Origin: Aliiglaciecola sp. LCG003
GTDB lineage: Bacteria > Pseudomonadota > Gammaproteobacteria > Enterobacterales > Alteromonadaceae
NCBI RefSeq assembly: GCF_030316135.1
Contig: NZ_CP128185.1
Location: 1,860,001-1,924,000 of the forward strand
Direction: 5' to 3'
DNA length: 64,000 nucleotides
This document shows, piece by piece, positions 30,351 to 39,515 of the stretch (positions are counted from its first letter, which is position 1; each line of letters starts with the position of its first letter). A model generated the notes under the pieces. The model searched no databases and was not told where the DNA came from. It saw only the letters and a list, made by a program, of their open reading frames with translations. A program made the position numbers and the translations under genes.

Positions 30351-30767
30351 ATGATTCAATATATATATGCCAGTGATTTTGCCGATGAACTTAAATCAGA
30401 GGATTTTGAAGCTATACTCAAATCAGCGGTAACGAAAAATAGGGGGCTTGGGATTACTGGAATGATGGTGGTAATTAATCAACACATATTTCAAGTCATT
30501 GAAGGTCCCGAGCATAATGTGCTGTCTTTGATGGAATCTATCAAAGCGGATAGGCGGCATCAAAATATACGGGTAATTGGGGTAAATTCCATTGTCACGC
30601 GGGACTATTCTGATTGGTCCATGGGTTTTACTAGCAGTTGGCAAGGGAAGCAGTTAGATGATATTAAATCCGTGCTTCTGCAATTTGCCCAGAACAACAC
30701 TTTCAGCCAGCAACACGCTGATAGCTTAAGAATGCTAATGCGCTCTTTACGACCGGTACTACTTTAG
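30351..30767 (+). CDS. BLUF-domain blue-light photoreceptor (stand-alone)
   Basis: The 138-residue protein is a single BLUF (FAD-binding blue-light sensor) domain with a C-terminal helical extension. The residues needed for the flavin photocycle are visible: Tyr6 (QYIYAS), Asn30 (TKNRGLGITG), Gln48 (IFQVIEG), and Trp89/Met91 (WSMGF). It should therefore bind FAD and respond to blue light. No output domain is present, so it must act on a partner protein. The ATG at 30351 (12 bases after AAGGA) and the GTG at 30342 (3 bases after it) are both possible starts. Confidence 0.88.
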   Translation: MIQYIYASDFADELKSEDFEAILKSAVTKNRGLGITGMMVVINQHIFQVIEGPEHNVLSLMESIKADRRHQNIRVIGVNSIVTRDYSDWSMGFTSSWQGKQLDDIKSVLLQFAQNNTFSQQHADSLRMLMRSLRPVLL

Positions 30768-30828
30768 AAGCTAAGGAATTCATAGTGTTGCTATACCCGA
30801 TGGGAATGATTGATTAACCCTCAATTTT

Positions 30829-31563
30829 TTAGCGGGTTTTCTGCGCTGCCAACATATAGTTAACCTTAGTTGAATTCACCAGTTTCATATTACGTTTATA
30901 AGGATTAACTGAAACACCTGTTGTTGCAAAAACCTTGAAATTATTATTGTTTAGAATAGTGGCTAACTCTTCCGGTTTCACCAGTTTTTTGTAGTGGTGG
31001 GTGCCTTTGGGTAAAAGCCTAGTAATATACTCAGCACCGATTATTGCTACCATAAAGGCTAACCAGTTTCTGTTAATTGAGGCGATAAAATGAATCCCGC
31101 CGGTTTTGACCACGCTGTTGCAGGCGGCCATAAATGTATCGACGCATGCAACATGTTCAACTACTTCCATGTTAAAAACCACATCAAATGTCATCCCCGA
31201 GGCGGCAATTTGCTCAATAGTTGTCAGTTGATAATCAATATTTAAGCCACTTTCTTGAGCGTGGATCTTAGCGATTTGAATATTCTTCTCCACCACATCC
31301 ACAGCTGTGACTTGTGCGCCTGACCTAGCCAATGCTTCACTTAAAATACCTCCTCCGCAACCCACATCAAGTACCTTCAATCCTTTAAGGGGCTGCTCAG
31401 AGGGATAGATATTAGATAATTGCAAAATAATCCACTGCATGCGAAGTTCATTGAGTATGTGTAATGGCCAAAAAGGCCCTTGTTTATCCCACCAGGTTGA
31501 TGAGAGCTTCTCGTAGTAAGCCACCTCTACAGGGTCAATGGTGATGGATTTAAGTGAAGCCAT
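30829..31563 (-). CDS. ubiG: Ubiquinone biosynthesis O-methyltransferase UbiG
   Basis: UbiG carries out the two O-methylations of ubiquinone biosynthesis with S-adenosylmethionine. The SAM site is LDVGCGGGILSEALAR followed by the acidic VTAVD; upstream is the family segment STWWDKQGPFWPLH ... LNELR. The frame is open to 31593, but the ATG at 31563 has a GGAAA ribosome site and gives 244 residues (E. coli 240). The segment around GPFWPLH differs from textbook UbiG (GEFKPLH), so a related methyltransferase is possible if a second copy exists. It is single-gene, divergent from nhaD. Confidence 0.82.
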   Translation of the reverse strand: MASLKSITIDPVEVAYYEKLSSTWWDKQGPFWPLHILNELRMQWIILQLSNIYPSEQPLKGLKVLDVGCGGGILSEALARSGAQVTAVDVVEKNIQIAKIHAQESGLNIDYQLTTIEQIAASGMTFDVVFNMEVVEHVACVDTFMAACNSVVKTGGIHFIASINRNWLAFMVAIIGAEYITRLLPKGTHHYKKLVKPEELATILNNNNFKVFATTGVSVNPYKRNMKLVNSTKVNYMLAAQKTR

Positions 31564-31889
31564 ACTGGTTTCCAAAAATGCTAAAATATTCATTTATATA
31601 CTGACATCTTACGGATGAGGTTCATATTGATAGTTTTGCTTTAAATAATACAGCGAATAGCTTTTTAGCGGAAATGCTGGTGAGAGGTATACTTCGCGAA
31701 TGGGCGGGGAATTGTAACTGTCTTTTAACGTTTTGAAAAAACACTCAGCATATTTTAGCCTAGTTAATGTGATATATTTTGCTAGTAATTCTGCTTTGCT
31801 CATCCTAGTGAATAAAGCTGTTTCGGCTATTGTATTCTTAGTGGCGAAGACTAAAATACGCAGCCAAATTCCCGCAAGTACGATGTATT

Positions 31890-33134
31890 ATGATATTTCA
31901 TTATTTTCTGATTAGTTTAGCTGGGTTAGCGTTGCTCGGTGTGGTGCTCGAAGAGCTAACTCACGTTAATAAAGCTAAAGTAACCTTGTTCTTTGGTACC
32001 CTCGCATGGATTAGTTTGTTTGTCTTCGCCCAAACGGGTGCTGATCGCGAGCTTATCAATCATAGCCTACGAGAAAATTTGGCCGATATCTCTTCCTTAT
32101 GGTTGTTTCTAGTTGCGGCCATGACGTTCGTCGCATATCTAAATAAAAAAGGATTCATCGAAAGTCTATTGCATAAGGTCATGCCTGAGGCCATCAGCGA
32201 GCGTAAATTACTATTTTTCACTGCGATATTTAGTTTTCTGTTCTCGTCTCTGGCAGATAATATTACGGCTACCTTGGTCGCTATAACCTTAGTCTTGTCA
32301 CTCAGTTTGCCGCCCAACAAAACTATGCGATTTGCAGTATTAGTGGTGTTTGCGGTGAACTCTGGTGGTGTGTCTCTGATTACCGGTGATGTCACCACCT
32401 TAATGATATTTTTAGCTGATAAAGTGAGTATTTTAAATCTTTTTTGGCTGTCTGTTCCCTCGTTTGTTGCGGTATTAGTGCTTGCGGGACTGCTTAGTAT
32501 TGGCATGAATGGCAGGGTTAGAATAAAGCAAAATCGGCGCGAAATTCGTACGTTAGATTATTGGATAGCTGGGATCTTTCTCATCACTATTATTTTCACT
32601 ATATGTGCAAACGTGTTGTTTACCATCCCCCCGGTGTTAAGTTTCTTAGCGGGTTTATCGATAATGTTTTTAGTTGCGCATTGGTTCAATGATAACAATG
32701 AGCAGGACCCTATACTCGAATATATTCGTTACATAGAATTTGATACCTTATTATTTTTTCTAGGTATTTTATTGTTAGTCGGCATGTTGGAGCAAATACA
32801 TGCACTCGATTTTCTAGTCCAATTATATGAGCATCTTCCGCCTGTCTATGCCAATTATCTTATGGGTATAACATCGGCGGTGGTAGACAATGTGCCGTTA
32901 ACCGCTGCACTACTCAAAACGGACATCCACATGGAATTGACCTCTTGGCTGAGCTTGACCTATGCGGTTGGCGTAGGTGGCTCTTTGCTGGTTATCGGCT
33001 CGGCTGCTGGTATTGTCACCATGAGTAAAGTGCAGGGTTTAAGCTTCGTCCGCTACGCAAAATACAGTCTTCTGCTGTTACTGGCTTATACCCTAGGGTA
33101 TTTCTTGGTGCTAGGGCTAGGTTATGTAATCTGA
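31890..33134 (+). CDS. nhaD: Sodium:proton antiporter, NhaD family
   Basis: The 414-residue protein has about 10-12 membrane helices and belongs to the ion-transporter superfamily (ArsB/NhaD). NhaD-type signatures are the first half SLADNITATLVAITLVLSL and NSGGVSLITGDVTTLMIF, with the inverted second-half counterpart SAVVDNVPLTAALL and GGSLLVIGSAAG. NhaD exchanges Na+ or Li+ for protons at alkaline pH, sensible for a marine cell. The start region is A/T-rich with no strong ribosome site. Confidence 0.88.
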   Translation: MIFHYFLISLAGLALLGVVLEELTHVNKAKVTLFFGTLAWISLFVFAQTGADRELINHSLRENLADISSLWLFLVAAMTFVAYLNKKGFIESLLHKVMPEAISERKLLFFTAIFSFLFSSLADNITATLVAITLVLSLSLPPNKTMRFAVLVVFAVNSGGVSLITGDVTTLMIFLADKVSILNLFWLSVPSFVAVLVLAGLLSIGMNGRVRIKQNRREIRTLDYWIAGIFLITIIFTICANVLFTIPPVLSFLAGLSIMFLVAHWFNDNNEQDPILEYIRYIEFDTLLFFLGILLLVGMLEQIHALDFLVQLYEHLPPVYANYLMGITSAVVDNVPLTAALLKTDIHMELTSWLSLTYAVGVGGSLLVIGSAAGIVTMSKVQGLSFVRYAKYSLLLLLAYTLGYFLVLGLGYVI

Positions 33135-33323
33135 GTTGAGGTTACATGCCTAAGAGATAGGCCATTTTGTAGCTAGTGCTATCTATTGTTGCTGCATAGC
33201 GCCATACTGATAATGCTACGCATTGATTTGGCCGTTTGAATCAAGGTCGATGCATAGTTCTATGGCCCTTAGTTAGCTCCAACTGACTTGAGGATTAACT
33301 AATTGCATCAAGAGGAAAGTATT

Positions 33324-33446
33324 ATGAGTAAAGGCCAAGACAGTAAAAAAAATGACAAAAAGAAACCACTATTAACTGCAAAAGAAAAGAAAGCAGCTAA
33401 AGCCTCGAAAAAGGCCACAAAAAACGTCTTAGGTAATAGTGTTTAA
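33324..33446 (+). CDS. Lys-rich 40-residue small protein
   Basis: A good ribosome site (AGAGGAAAG) precedes an ATG opening 40 codons: MSKGQDSKKNDKKKPLLTAK, then EKKAAKASKKATKNVLGNSV. About a third of residues are Lys and there is no hydrophobic segment. Short Lys/Ala-rich proteins with a KEKKAAK core occur in many gammaproteobacteria with unknown role; nucleic-acid binding is a guess. A hairpin follows 17 bases after the stop. The 189 bases upstream hold its presumed promoter. Confidence 0.72.
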   Translation: MSKGQDSKKNDKKKPLLTAKEKKAAKASKKATKNVLGNSV

Positions 33447-33463
33447 CTGATTCAACTAACAAT

Positions 33464-33498
33464 GGCCATCAGGTTTTCTTGATGGCCTTCATTTTTTT
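33464..33498 (+). terminator. Terminator after the Lys-rich gene
   Basis: GGCCATCA / TGATGGCC with an 8-base loop, followed four bases later by T7. Confidence 0.7.
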
Positions 33499-33585
33499 GC
33501 TTCGTGCAAAGCAAGTTAATTGGGCGGATTTGGCGTAAATAATTGTCGTGTCTGATAAGCTAAAAACCCTCGGCCCGCTTAAGCG

Positions 33586-35238
33586 CTAAATATTAGTCCA
33601 TACCTGCTCATCTGCTTCCCCTTGAATGATGAAAGCATCTTTATCTGCACTGATCCGCTTACCTATTTCGTTGAGGCGCTTGCGGTTACTTTCACTCAAT
33701 TCGCGTTTATCTAATTCGTTAAATATTCTAAGTGTTTTAGCATCCTTATGTTCTGGTAGGGATGATTCAACTAAACCTTGCAGTAAGTTTAAGCCAAAGG
33801 CCGCCTCTCTTGGGAAAAGAATATATGCTTGATAAAAATAGCTAACGGATTCTTCGAAACGCTTTTGACTGTGCATTTCCAGCCCTTGCTTATTAAATTT
33901 AAGGGCTCGAGGACGGCGTTCGCCCATTTCTTGTTCTCGCTGGCCCACCGCAATAGTGGATATGGTTTTGTCAGTCAAGTCTTCCATGTCCTGCACTTTA
34001 CGTTCGGTGTCATACAAAATTTGTGCGGCCCGGACATCATCCCCGATACTAAACCAAGCTTTTACAGCATCAGTCATTGTTGGCACATCCGCCAAACTGA
34101 AGTCTTTCAAATCCATTTCCGCAAGAAGAGCATGGGCTTTATCTTGCTCTCCTTCGGTAATGGCCACCAATATATTTATGATGTCTCTTTTAAGGACCAA
34201 GTTCTCTTCCAAATAACCTCTGCCAGCACTGCCGATAAGAAAGCGCGCAACTTGAATTGGCTTATCTCGTTCATTGTTTGGAGCAGACTCAGCGATAGCT
34301 AAATAGCAACGAGCAAGTTCCAGTGATAGCTCCGCATATTTATCTCTAACATGTTTACTGCTCGCACGCTTTCGCTCTAACATGTCAATCGCCTTGTCCA
34401 TTTTATTTTGGATGTAATATACGTTGGCTTTTAATTTTGCGGCGGACATGGATAAACTACTTTCTTGAATCAAATCTATATACTCTTCCGCTTCTTCATA
34501 TTCTTTGCGACCCACGCAAATTCTAGCGAGCCATTCACAGGCTTTGTCATTGGTTAAATGGGTGCCAAGCATTTCCTTTAAAAGCTCTTCACTTATTTCT
34601 ATTTTACCGGCTAAATATTGCGCATGAATTACCCCCCATTTTGCCCAAATAACGTTGGCGGAGCTCTTTAATACGCCTTCGTATAAGGATGACGCGTCAT
34701 CAAATCGTTGCATCTTCAATAATAAACGGGCTCTTAATTTTAATAAGGATGTCCGGGATTTTGGTAGTAAGTTGAGGGCAGTAATACGGTCCAGTTCGTG
34801 CAAAGCTTTTGACCACTTTTGCTGGTCCATTAGGCGTAAAATCGGCAAGCAGTGTTTTCGAATTTTCAGAGTGTTACGGATGGTCTTATCTAGAATACCT
34901 ATGGTGTAGGGCTTGACGACTAAATCATCAGGATGAATATCTACTATTTGGCCAATAATAAGGGGAAGGCGGTCAGAGGTTACAAAAATCAAACTGGTAG
35001 TGTAGCTAAGCAATTTATCCCGGTTTAAATCTTGAATTATTTCCACACCATTTTTGTTATTGCCGAGATGAAAATCCATCAGGATTAAATCAAATTGGCG
35101 ATTTTTCATCACTCGCTTCAATTCACGACCATGGGAATAGCAGGCAATATCCATGAACCCCATATCAATCAGGTGATTGCGCAAAAGGATCCTTGCCATA
35201 CCGTTATCTTCAACAATCGCAATGTTGAGTTTGCGCAT
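33586..35238 (-). CDS. Response regulator with C-terminal TPR region (REC-TPR)
   Basis: The 550-residue protein has an N-terminal receiver domain (about 4-125) with E10/D11, phospho-acceptor D55 (LILMDFHLG), T87 (FVTSD) and K109 (VVKPYT), so it should be phosphorylatable. The rest (about 130-550) is helical repeat of TPR type (for example KLRARLLLKMQRFDDASSLY and KFNKQGLEMHSQKRFEESVS). There is no DNA-binding or enzyme domain, so output is likely protein binding. The ATG at 35238 is preferred over the TTG at 35244. No histidine kinase is adjacent. Confidence 0.85.
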   Translation of the reverse strand: MRKLNIAIVEDNGMARILLRNHLIDMGFMDIACYSHGRELKRVMKNRQFDLILMDFHLGNNKNGVEIIQDLNRDKLLSYTTSLIFVTSDRLPLIIGQIVDIHPDDLVVKPYTIGILDKTIRNTLKIRKHCLPILRLMDQQKWSKALHELDRITALNLLPKSRTSLLKLRARLLLKMQRFDDASSLYEGVLKSSANVIWAKWGVIHAQYLAGKIEISEELLKEMLGTHLTNDKACEWLARICVGRKEYEEAEEYIDLIQESSLSMSAAKLKANVYYIQNKMDKAIDMLERKRASSKHVRDKYAELSLELARCYLAIAESAPNNERDKPIQVARFLIGSAGRGYLEENLVLKRDIINILVAITEGEQDKAHALLAEMDLKDFSLADVPTMTDAVKAWFSIGDDVRAAQILYDTERKVQDMEDLTDKTISTIAVGQREQEMGERRPRALKFNKQGLEMHSQKRFEESVSYFYQAYILFPREAAFGLNLLQGLVESSLPEHKDAKTLRIFNELDKRELSESNRKRLNEIGKRISADKDAFIIQGEADEQVWTNI

Positions 35239-35643
35239 ATTCAATTAGCATTCAACTATTAATCAAGCTTAGGCTAAATATAGCAAGGCTGACAACGGAA
35301 TAATACTTTAAGGGATGCAAAAACCAATTTTCAAAAATTGAAAAATTTTAATAAAAACAATCCGTTTGCATTTTCCATTGGCGAAATTTTAACGCCATCA
35401 CTACACATAGGCTCAATAGGTAATAGGCTGGTTAATAATTCCCATGCTTGTTACCTTTATGACTAGTTGATTGTCCCTCAACTGTGCTAAGTAAACAGAT
35501 GTATACATAAGTTGGCAATAGGACGTCGGTTTTTTTTGGTTTACGTTAACGTTAAGGTAAAAACTTTGGTAGTCTATTTTACAACTCTTTAACACACCCC
35601 ATGCTGGCGTCATTGCTGGCATTAAATTGCAAAGGTTTAAGAT
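35239..35643. promoter_or_regulatory. Upstream region of the valine operon, LiuR-like palindrome
   Basis: At 35540-35555 lies TTTACGTTAACGTTAA, a 16-mer palindromic except at one symmetric pair, with the perfect core ACGTTAACGT. LiuR, a MerR-type regulator of branched-chain amino acid catabolism in gammaproteobacteria, is reported to bind ACGTNNACGT-type palindromes. The site is about 90 bases before mmsA. Promoter boxes are not clear. The rest of the 400-base gap, on the REC-TPR side, shows nothing else. Confidence 0.5.
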
Positions 35644-37134
35644 ATGAAACAGGTGCCTCTACTCATCAACGGTGAGTTCTCTCAATCCCAAACTCAAACT
35701 TTTATTGATGTTACTAACCCAATCAATAATGAAGTCATAGTTCAAGCTCCTTGCGCCACTGATACTGAAATTGATATGGCAGTCGCCAGTGCAAAGGCCG
35801 CATTTATGTCTTGGCGTGAAGTTCCTGTGCCTGAGCGTGCCCGTGTGATGATGAATTATCAGGCGTTGTTGAAAAAGCATCATGATGAAATTGCAGAAAT
35901 ACTAAGCAGTGAGACAGGTAAAACCTTTGCAGATGCCAAAGGTGATGTCTGGCGTGGCATCGAAGTTGTCGAACAAGCTGCTAATGTTTGCTCGATGATG
36001 ATGGGTGAAACCGCTGAAAACGTAGCTCGAGGCATTGATACTTACAGCTACATTCAACCCCTTGGGGTTTGTCTTGGGATCACCCCATTTAACTTCCCTG
36101 CGATGATACCCTTATGGATGTTCCCCATGGCAATCGCCTGCGGCAACACTTTTGTGTTAAAGCCTTCAGAGCAAGATCCTCTGACACCGACACGATTGGC
36201 TGAGTTGTTTATGGAAGCCGGCGCGCCAAAAGGCGTATTGAATGTTGTGCATGGCGGTAAAGATCAGGTTAACCAACTTTTAACCCATGAAGATATTAAA
36301 GCGGTTTCATTTGTTGGCTCAGTACCTGTGGGCCAGCACATTTATAAAACAGCCACTGATCATATGAAACGGGCGCAATGTTTTGCGGGCGCTAAAAATC
36401 ACTCAGTGATTATGCCTGACTCGAATAAAGCGCAAGTACTAAATAATTTGGTTGGCGCATCTGTAGGTGCTGCCGGGCAGCGTTGTATGGCTATTTCTGT
36501 AGCAGTATTTGTCGGTGAAAGCAAAGAGTGGATTGGTGAGCTTGCCGAATTACTTAAACAAGTGAAGCCGGGATTGTGGGACGACAAAGAAGCCGGTTTT
36601 GGACCGCTGATTAGCCCTCAGGCTAAAGCTAAAGTACTGGACTTGATCCAACAAGGTAAAGATCAAGGAGCAACCTGTTTAGTCGATGGATCAGATTTTA
36701 CCCTCGAAGGCTACGAATCCGGCAATTGGGTTGGCCCAACGGTATTTACCGATGTAACTGAAAAAATGGCGATTTATCAGCAAGAGATTTTTGGCCCAGT
36801 ACTATGTTGTATGGCGGTTGATACCTTGGAAGAAGCGATTGCCTTGGTTAACCGCAACCCATATGGCAACGGTACCTCTATATTTACCGCAAGTGGCGCA
36901 GCTGCGCGTAAGTATCAACATGAAATTGAAGTTGGCCAGGTCGGTATTAATGTACCTATTCCTGTTCCGCTACCGTTTTTCTCTTTTACCGGTTGGAAAA
37001 ACTCTTTTTATGGGGATTTGCATGCCTATGGTAAACAAGCCGTTCGTTTCTACACAGAAACTAAAACCATCACAGCACGTTGGTTCGAAGACGATATTCC
37101 GTCTGGACCTAATATGACCATCAATTTGCGCTAA
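35644..37134 (+). CDS. mmsA: Methylmalonate-semialdehyde dehydrogenase (CoA-acylating)
   Basis: MmsA converts methylmalonate semialdehyde plus CoA and NAD+ to propionyl-CoA and CO2, the last step of valine breakdown. The 496-residue aldehyde dehydrogenase has [27 protein letters not shown], the nucleotide loop FVGSVPVG, and the catalytic Cys in GQRCMAIS. The MmsA-typical N-terminus [11 protein letters not shown] is present. It heads a five-gene set with short gaps through 41212. Confidence 0.95.
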   Translation: MKQVPLLINGEFSQSQTQTFIDVTNPINNEVIVQAPCATDTEIDMAVASAKAAFMSWREVPVPERARVMMNYQALLKKHHDEIAEILSSETGKTFADAKGDVWRGIEVVEQAANVCSMMMGETAENVARGIDTYSYIQPLGVCLGITPFNFPAMIPLWMFPMAIACGNTFVLKPSEQDPLTPTRLAELFMEAGAPKGVLNVVHGGKDQVNQLLTHEDIKAVSFVGSVPVGQHIYKTATDHMKRAQCFAGAKNHSVIMPDSNKAQVLNNLVGASVGAAGQRCMAISVAVFVGESKEWIGELAELLKQVKPGLWDDKEAGFGPLISPQAKAKVLDLIQQGKDQGATCLVDGSDFTLEGYESGNWVGPTVFTDVTEKMAIYQQEIFGPVLCCMAVDTLEEAIALVNRNPYGNGTSIFTASGAAARKYQHEIEVGQVGINVPIPVPLPFFSFTGWKNSFYGDLHAYGKQAVRFYTETKTITARWFEDDIPSGPNMTINLR

Positions 37135-37154
37135 TCAGTCAGGGTGGGGAAGAT

Positions 37155-38312
37155 ATGAATTTTGATTTAACTGAAGACCAGTTAGCCTTTGCACAAACTG
37201 CTAAACAGTTTGCTGACCAAGAGCTAGCGCCACATGCTGCTAAATGGGACAAAGAACATTATTTTCCCAAAGATGTCATCAAGCAGGCGGGTGAATTAGG
37301 TTTCTGTGCCTTGTATACGCCAGAAGAAGCTGGTGGATTAGGACTTAGTCGCCTTGATTCGGCCATCATCTTTGAGCAACTTGCTTCCGGCTGTACAGCT
37401 ACCACTGCAATGATGACCATTCACAATATGGCCACATGGATGATCGCATCTTGGGGAACGGAAGCGGTAAAACAGCAATGGTGCCCAAGCTTGGTCACCG
37501 GCGAGAAGTTGGCGTCTTATTGTCTTACTGAACCAGGTTCAGGCTCGGACGCTGCATCGTTACGCACTAGTGCAAAATTGCAAGATGACCATTATGTGGT
37601 TAATGGGTCAAAAATGTTTATCTCTGGGGCTGGAGAAACCGAAGTTCTGGTGGTGATGGTCAGAACCGGTGGGCCGGGTGCGGATGGTATTTCCGCGCTT
37701 GTCATTCCGGCTGATGCTGAAGGTATTATTTATGGCAAAGCAGAAGAAAAAATGGGTTGGAATGCTCAGCCGACTCGTATGGTAACCTTTGAAGATGTAA
37801 AGGTTCCGCGCCAGAACCTGCTTGGAAATGAAGGGGAGGGATTCAAATTTGCCATGCAAGGGTTAGATGGTGGTCGAGTGAATATTGCCATCTGTTCAGT
37901 CGGCACCGCGCAACGGGCGTTAGAAACGGCTACCCGCTATATGCAAGACCGAACCCAGTTCGGCAAACCATTAGCAGCTTTTCAGGCTTTGCAGTTTAAA
38001 CTTGCTGATATGGCTACCGAGCTTGTGGCGGCCAGACAAATGGTTCGTCTCGCTGCATTTAAAATCGACCAAAATGACCCTGACAAAACTACTTACTGTG
38101 CAATGGCTAAGCGTTTTGCAACCGATGTAGGCTTTTCGGTATGTAATGATGCACTGCAGTTGCATGGTGGCTATGGTTATATCCAAGAATATCCACTGGA
38201 ACGTCATGTCAGAGATGTTAGGGTTCACCAGATATTGGAAGGGACCAATGAAATTATGCGGGTCATTATTGGTCGTCGTTTATTGGCAGATAACGACACA
38301 CCCATCGTTTAG
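37155..38312 (+). CDS. Acyl-CoA dehydrogenase, probably isobutyryl-CoA dehydrogenase
   Basis: This FAD enzyme has 385 residues with the family signatures CLTEPGSGSDAASL, GYGYIQEYPLERHVRDVRV and the catalytic Glu segment ILEGTNEIMR. Its place between mmsA and the 3-hydroxyisobutyryl-CoA hydrolase gene makes isobutyryl-CoA to methacrylyl-CoA the likely reaction; the specificity is inferred from context. GGTGGGGAAG precedes the ATG, 20 bases after mmsA. Confidence 0.9.
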   Translation: MNFDLTEDQLAFAQTAKQFADQELAPHAAKWDKEHYFPKDVIKQAGELGFCALYTPEEAGGLGLSRLDSAIIFEQLASGCTATTAMMTIHNMATWMIASWGTEAVKQQWCPSLVTGEKLASYCLTEPGSGSDAASLRTSAKLQDDHYVVNGSKMFISGAGETEVLVVMVRTGGPGADGISALVIPADAEGIIYGKAEEKMGWNAQPTRMVTFEDVKVPRQNLLGNEGEGFKFAMQGLDGGRVNIAICSVGTAQRALETATRYMQDRTQFGKPLAAFQALQFKLADMATELVAARQMVRLAAFKIDQNDPDKTTYCAMAKRFATDVGFSVCNDALQLHGGYGYIQEYPLERHVRDVRVHQILEGTNEIMRVIIGRRLLADNDTPIV

Positions 38313-38329
38313 CTAAATTGAGGGAACAC

Positions 38330-39496
38330 ATGACTCAAGCTGTTTTATTTGACCAACAATCCTGTCGCAACGGGCAATCCGTCGGTATAGCAACCTTAAA
38401 TAAGCCTAGGGCTCTTAATGCCCTAGATCTTGAAATGGTCAATTTACTATCGATCCAATTGCTTGCCTGGCAGCAAAACCCTGATGTGGCGATGGTGGTG
38501 ATAGATAGCCGGGGCGACAAGGCTTTTTGCGCGGGTGGCGATGTGGTATCGATGTATCGTGGTATGCGCGACACTGCGGGCGCTAGGGCTAAGGGGCATC
38601 AACAAAGCCCCGAGTCCATCCCCCCATCATTGCAAACATTTTTTAGCCAAGAGTATCGACTAGATTATCTTATTCATACCTTCGGTAAGCCTATACTCGT
38701 ATGGGGAAATGGCATCATCATGGGCGGTGGACTAGGCTTAATGGCAGGTGCGAGTCATCGTGTTGTCACCGAGTCCTCACGGATCGCTATGCCTGAGGTC
38801 AGTATAGGACTTTTCCCAGATGTAGGTGGGAGCTGGTTTTTAAATAAAATGCCAAGTGGATTTGGCAGGTTTTTAGGCACTACAGGTGCCAGTATTGATG
38901 CCGACGACGCATTGTTTGTGGGTTTGGCGGATCATCGAATTTCCCATCAGGATAAATCGTCGCTGCTGAATTCATTAAAACAAATTAATTGGTCTACCGA
39001 CACTAGTCTAAATAGCCAAGCTGTTACTAAAGTGTGTGAGCAGTATCATGCTCAGTCGCAAAACAGTATGAGTAATTTACAACGTCATCAAGCCATAGTG
39101 GCGGATTTAAATCGACAGCCCGATGTTGTGTCTTACGTGCGCGGAATTGCACAACTGGATGTGAGTCAGGATAAATGGTTAAGTAAAGCACAACAGTCAG
39201 TAGAGTATGGATCTGCAATTACATTGCACTTGGTTCATGAGCAGTTAGTCAGAGGCAAGGACTTATCCCTTGAAGACTGTTTTAAGATGGAACTGACGAT
39301 GGCGTGTCGTTGTGCAAGTTTCGGTGAATTTCAAGAAGGCGTGCGAGCCTTGTTAATTGACAAAGATCGCAAACCTAAGTGGACGTTTAATGATGTCGTA
39401 GAAGTAGATGCATCAATTATCAATGACTTTTTTGTCAGCCCTTGGCCTGCTAATCAGCATCCCCTTGAACAGCTTGGCGAATTTGCCCGAAATTAG
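38330..39496 (+). CDS. 3-hydroxyisobutyryl-CoA hydrolase (crotonase family)
   Basis: This 388-residue crotonase-fold protein has AFCAGGDVVSMYRGM, the oxyanion region GIIMGGGLGLMAGASHRVVT, and MPEVSIGLFPDVGGSWFL, the HIBCH form of the family. Its length exceeds simple enoyl-CoA hydratases (about 260) and fits HIBCH, which releases free 3-hydroxyisobutyrate. A TTG at 38318 is in frame, but the ATG at 38330 follows GAGGGA and is preferred. It begins 17 bases after the dehydrogenase. Confidence 0.9.
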   Translation: MTQAVLFDQQSCRNGQSVGIATLNKPRALNALDLEMVNLLSIQLLAWQQNPDVAMVVIDSRGDKAFCAGGDVVSMYRGMRDTAGARAKGHQQSPESIPPSLQTFFSQEYRLDYLIHTFGKPILVWGNGIIMGGGLGLMAGASHRVVTESSRIAMPEVSIGLFPDVGGSWFLNKMPSGFGRFLGTTGASIDADDALFVGLADHRISHQDKSSLLNSLKQINWSTDTSLNSQAVTKVCEQYHAQSQNSMSNLQRHQAIVADLNRQPDVVSYVRGIAQLDVSQDKWLSKAQQSVEYGSAITLHLVHEQLVRGKDLSLEDCFKMELTMACRCASFGEFQEGVRALLIDKDRKPKWTFNDVVEVDASIINDFFVSPWPANQHPLEQLGEFARN

Positions 39497-39515
39497 AATA
39501 ACATAGAGGTATAAA

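Noticed and set aside
31609-31803. 64-codon frame on the - strand just upstream of ubiG
   Set aside because: Ribosome-like AGG abuts the ATG with no spacing, no family features, and the segment is better explained as the ubiG/nhaD promoter region.
33829-34302. 157-codon frame on the + strand within the REC-TPR gene
   Set aside because: Shadow frame opposite a well-supported coding sequence; no domain recognised.
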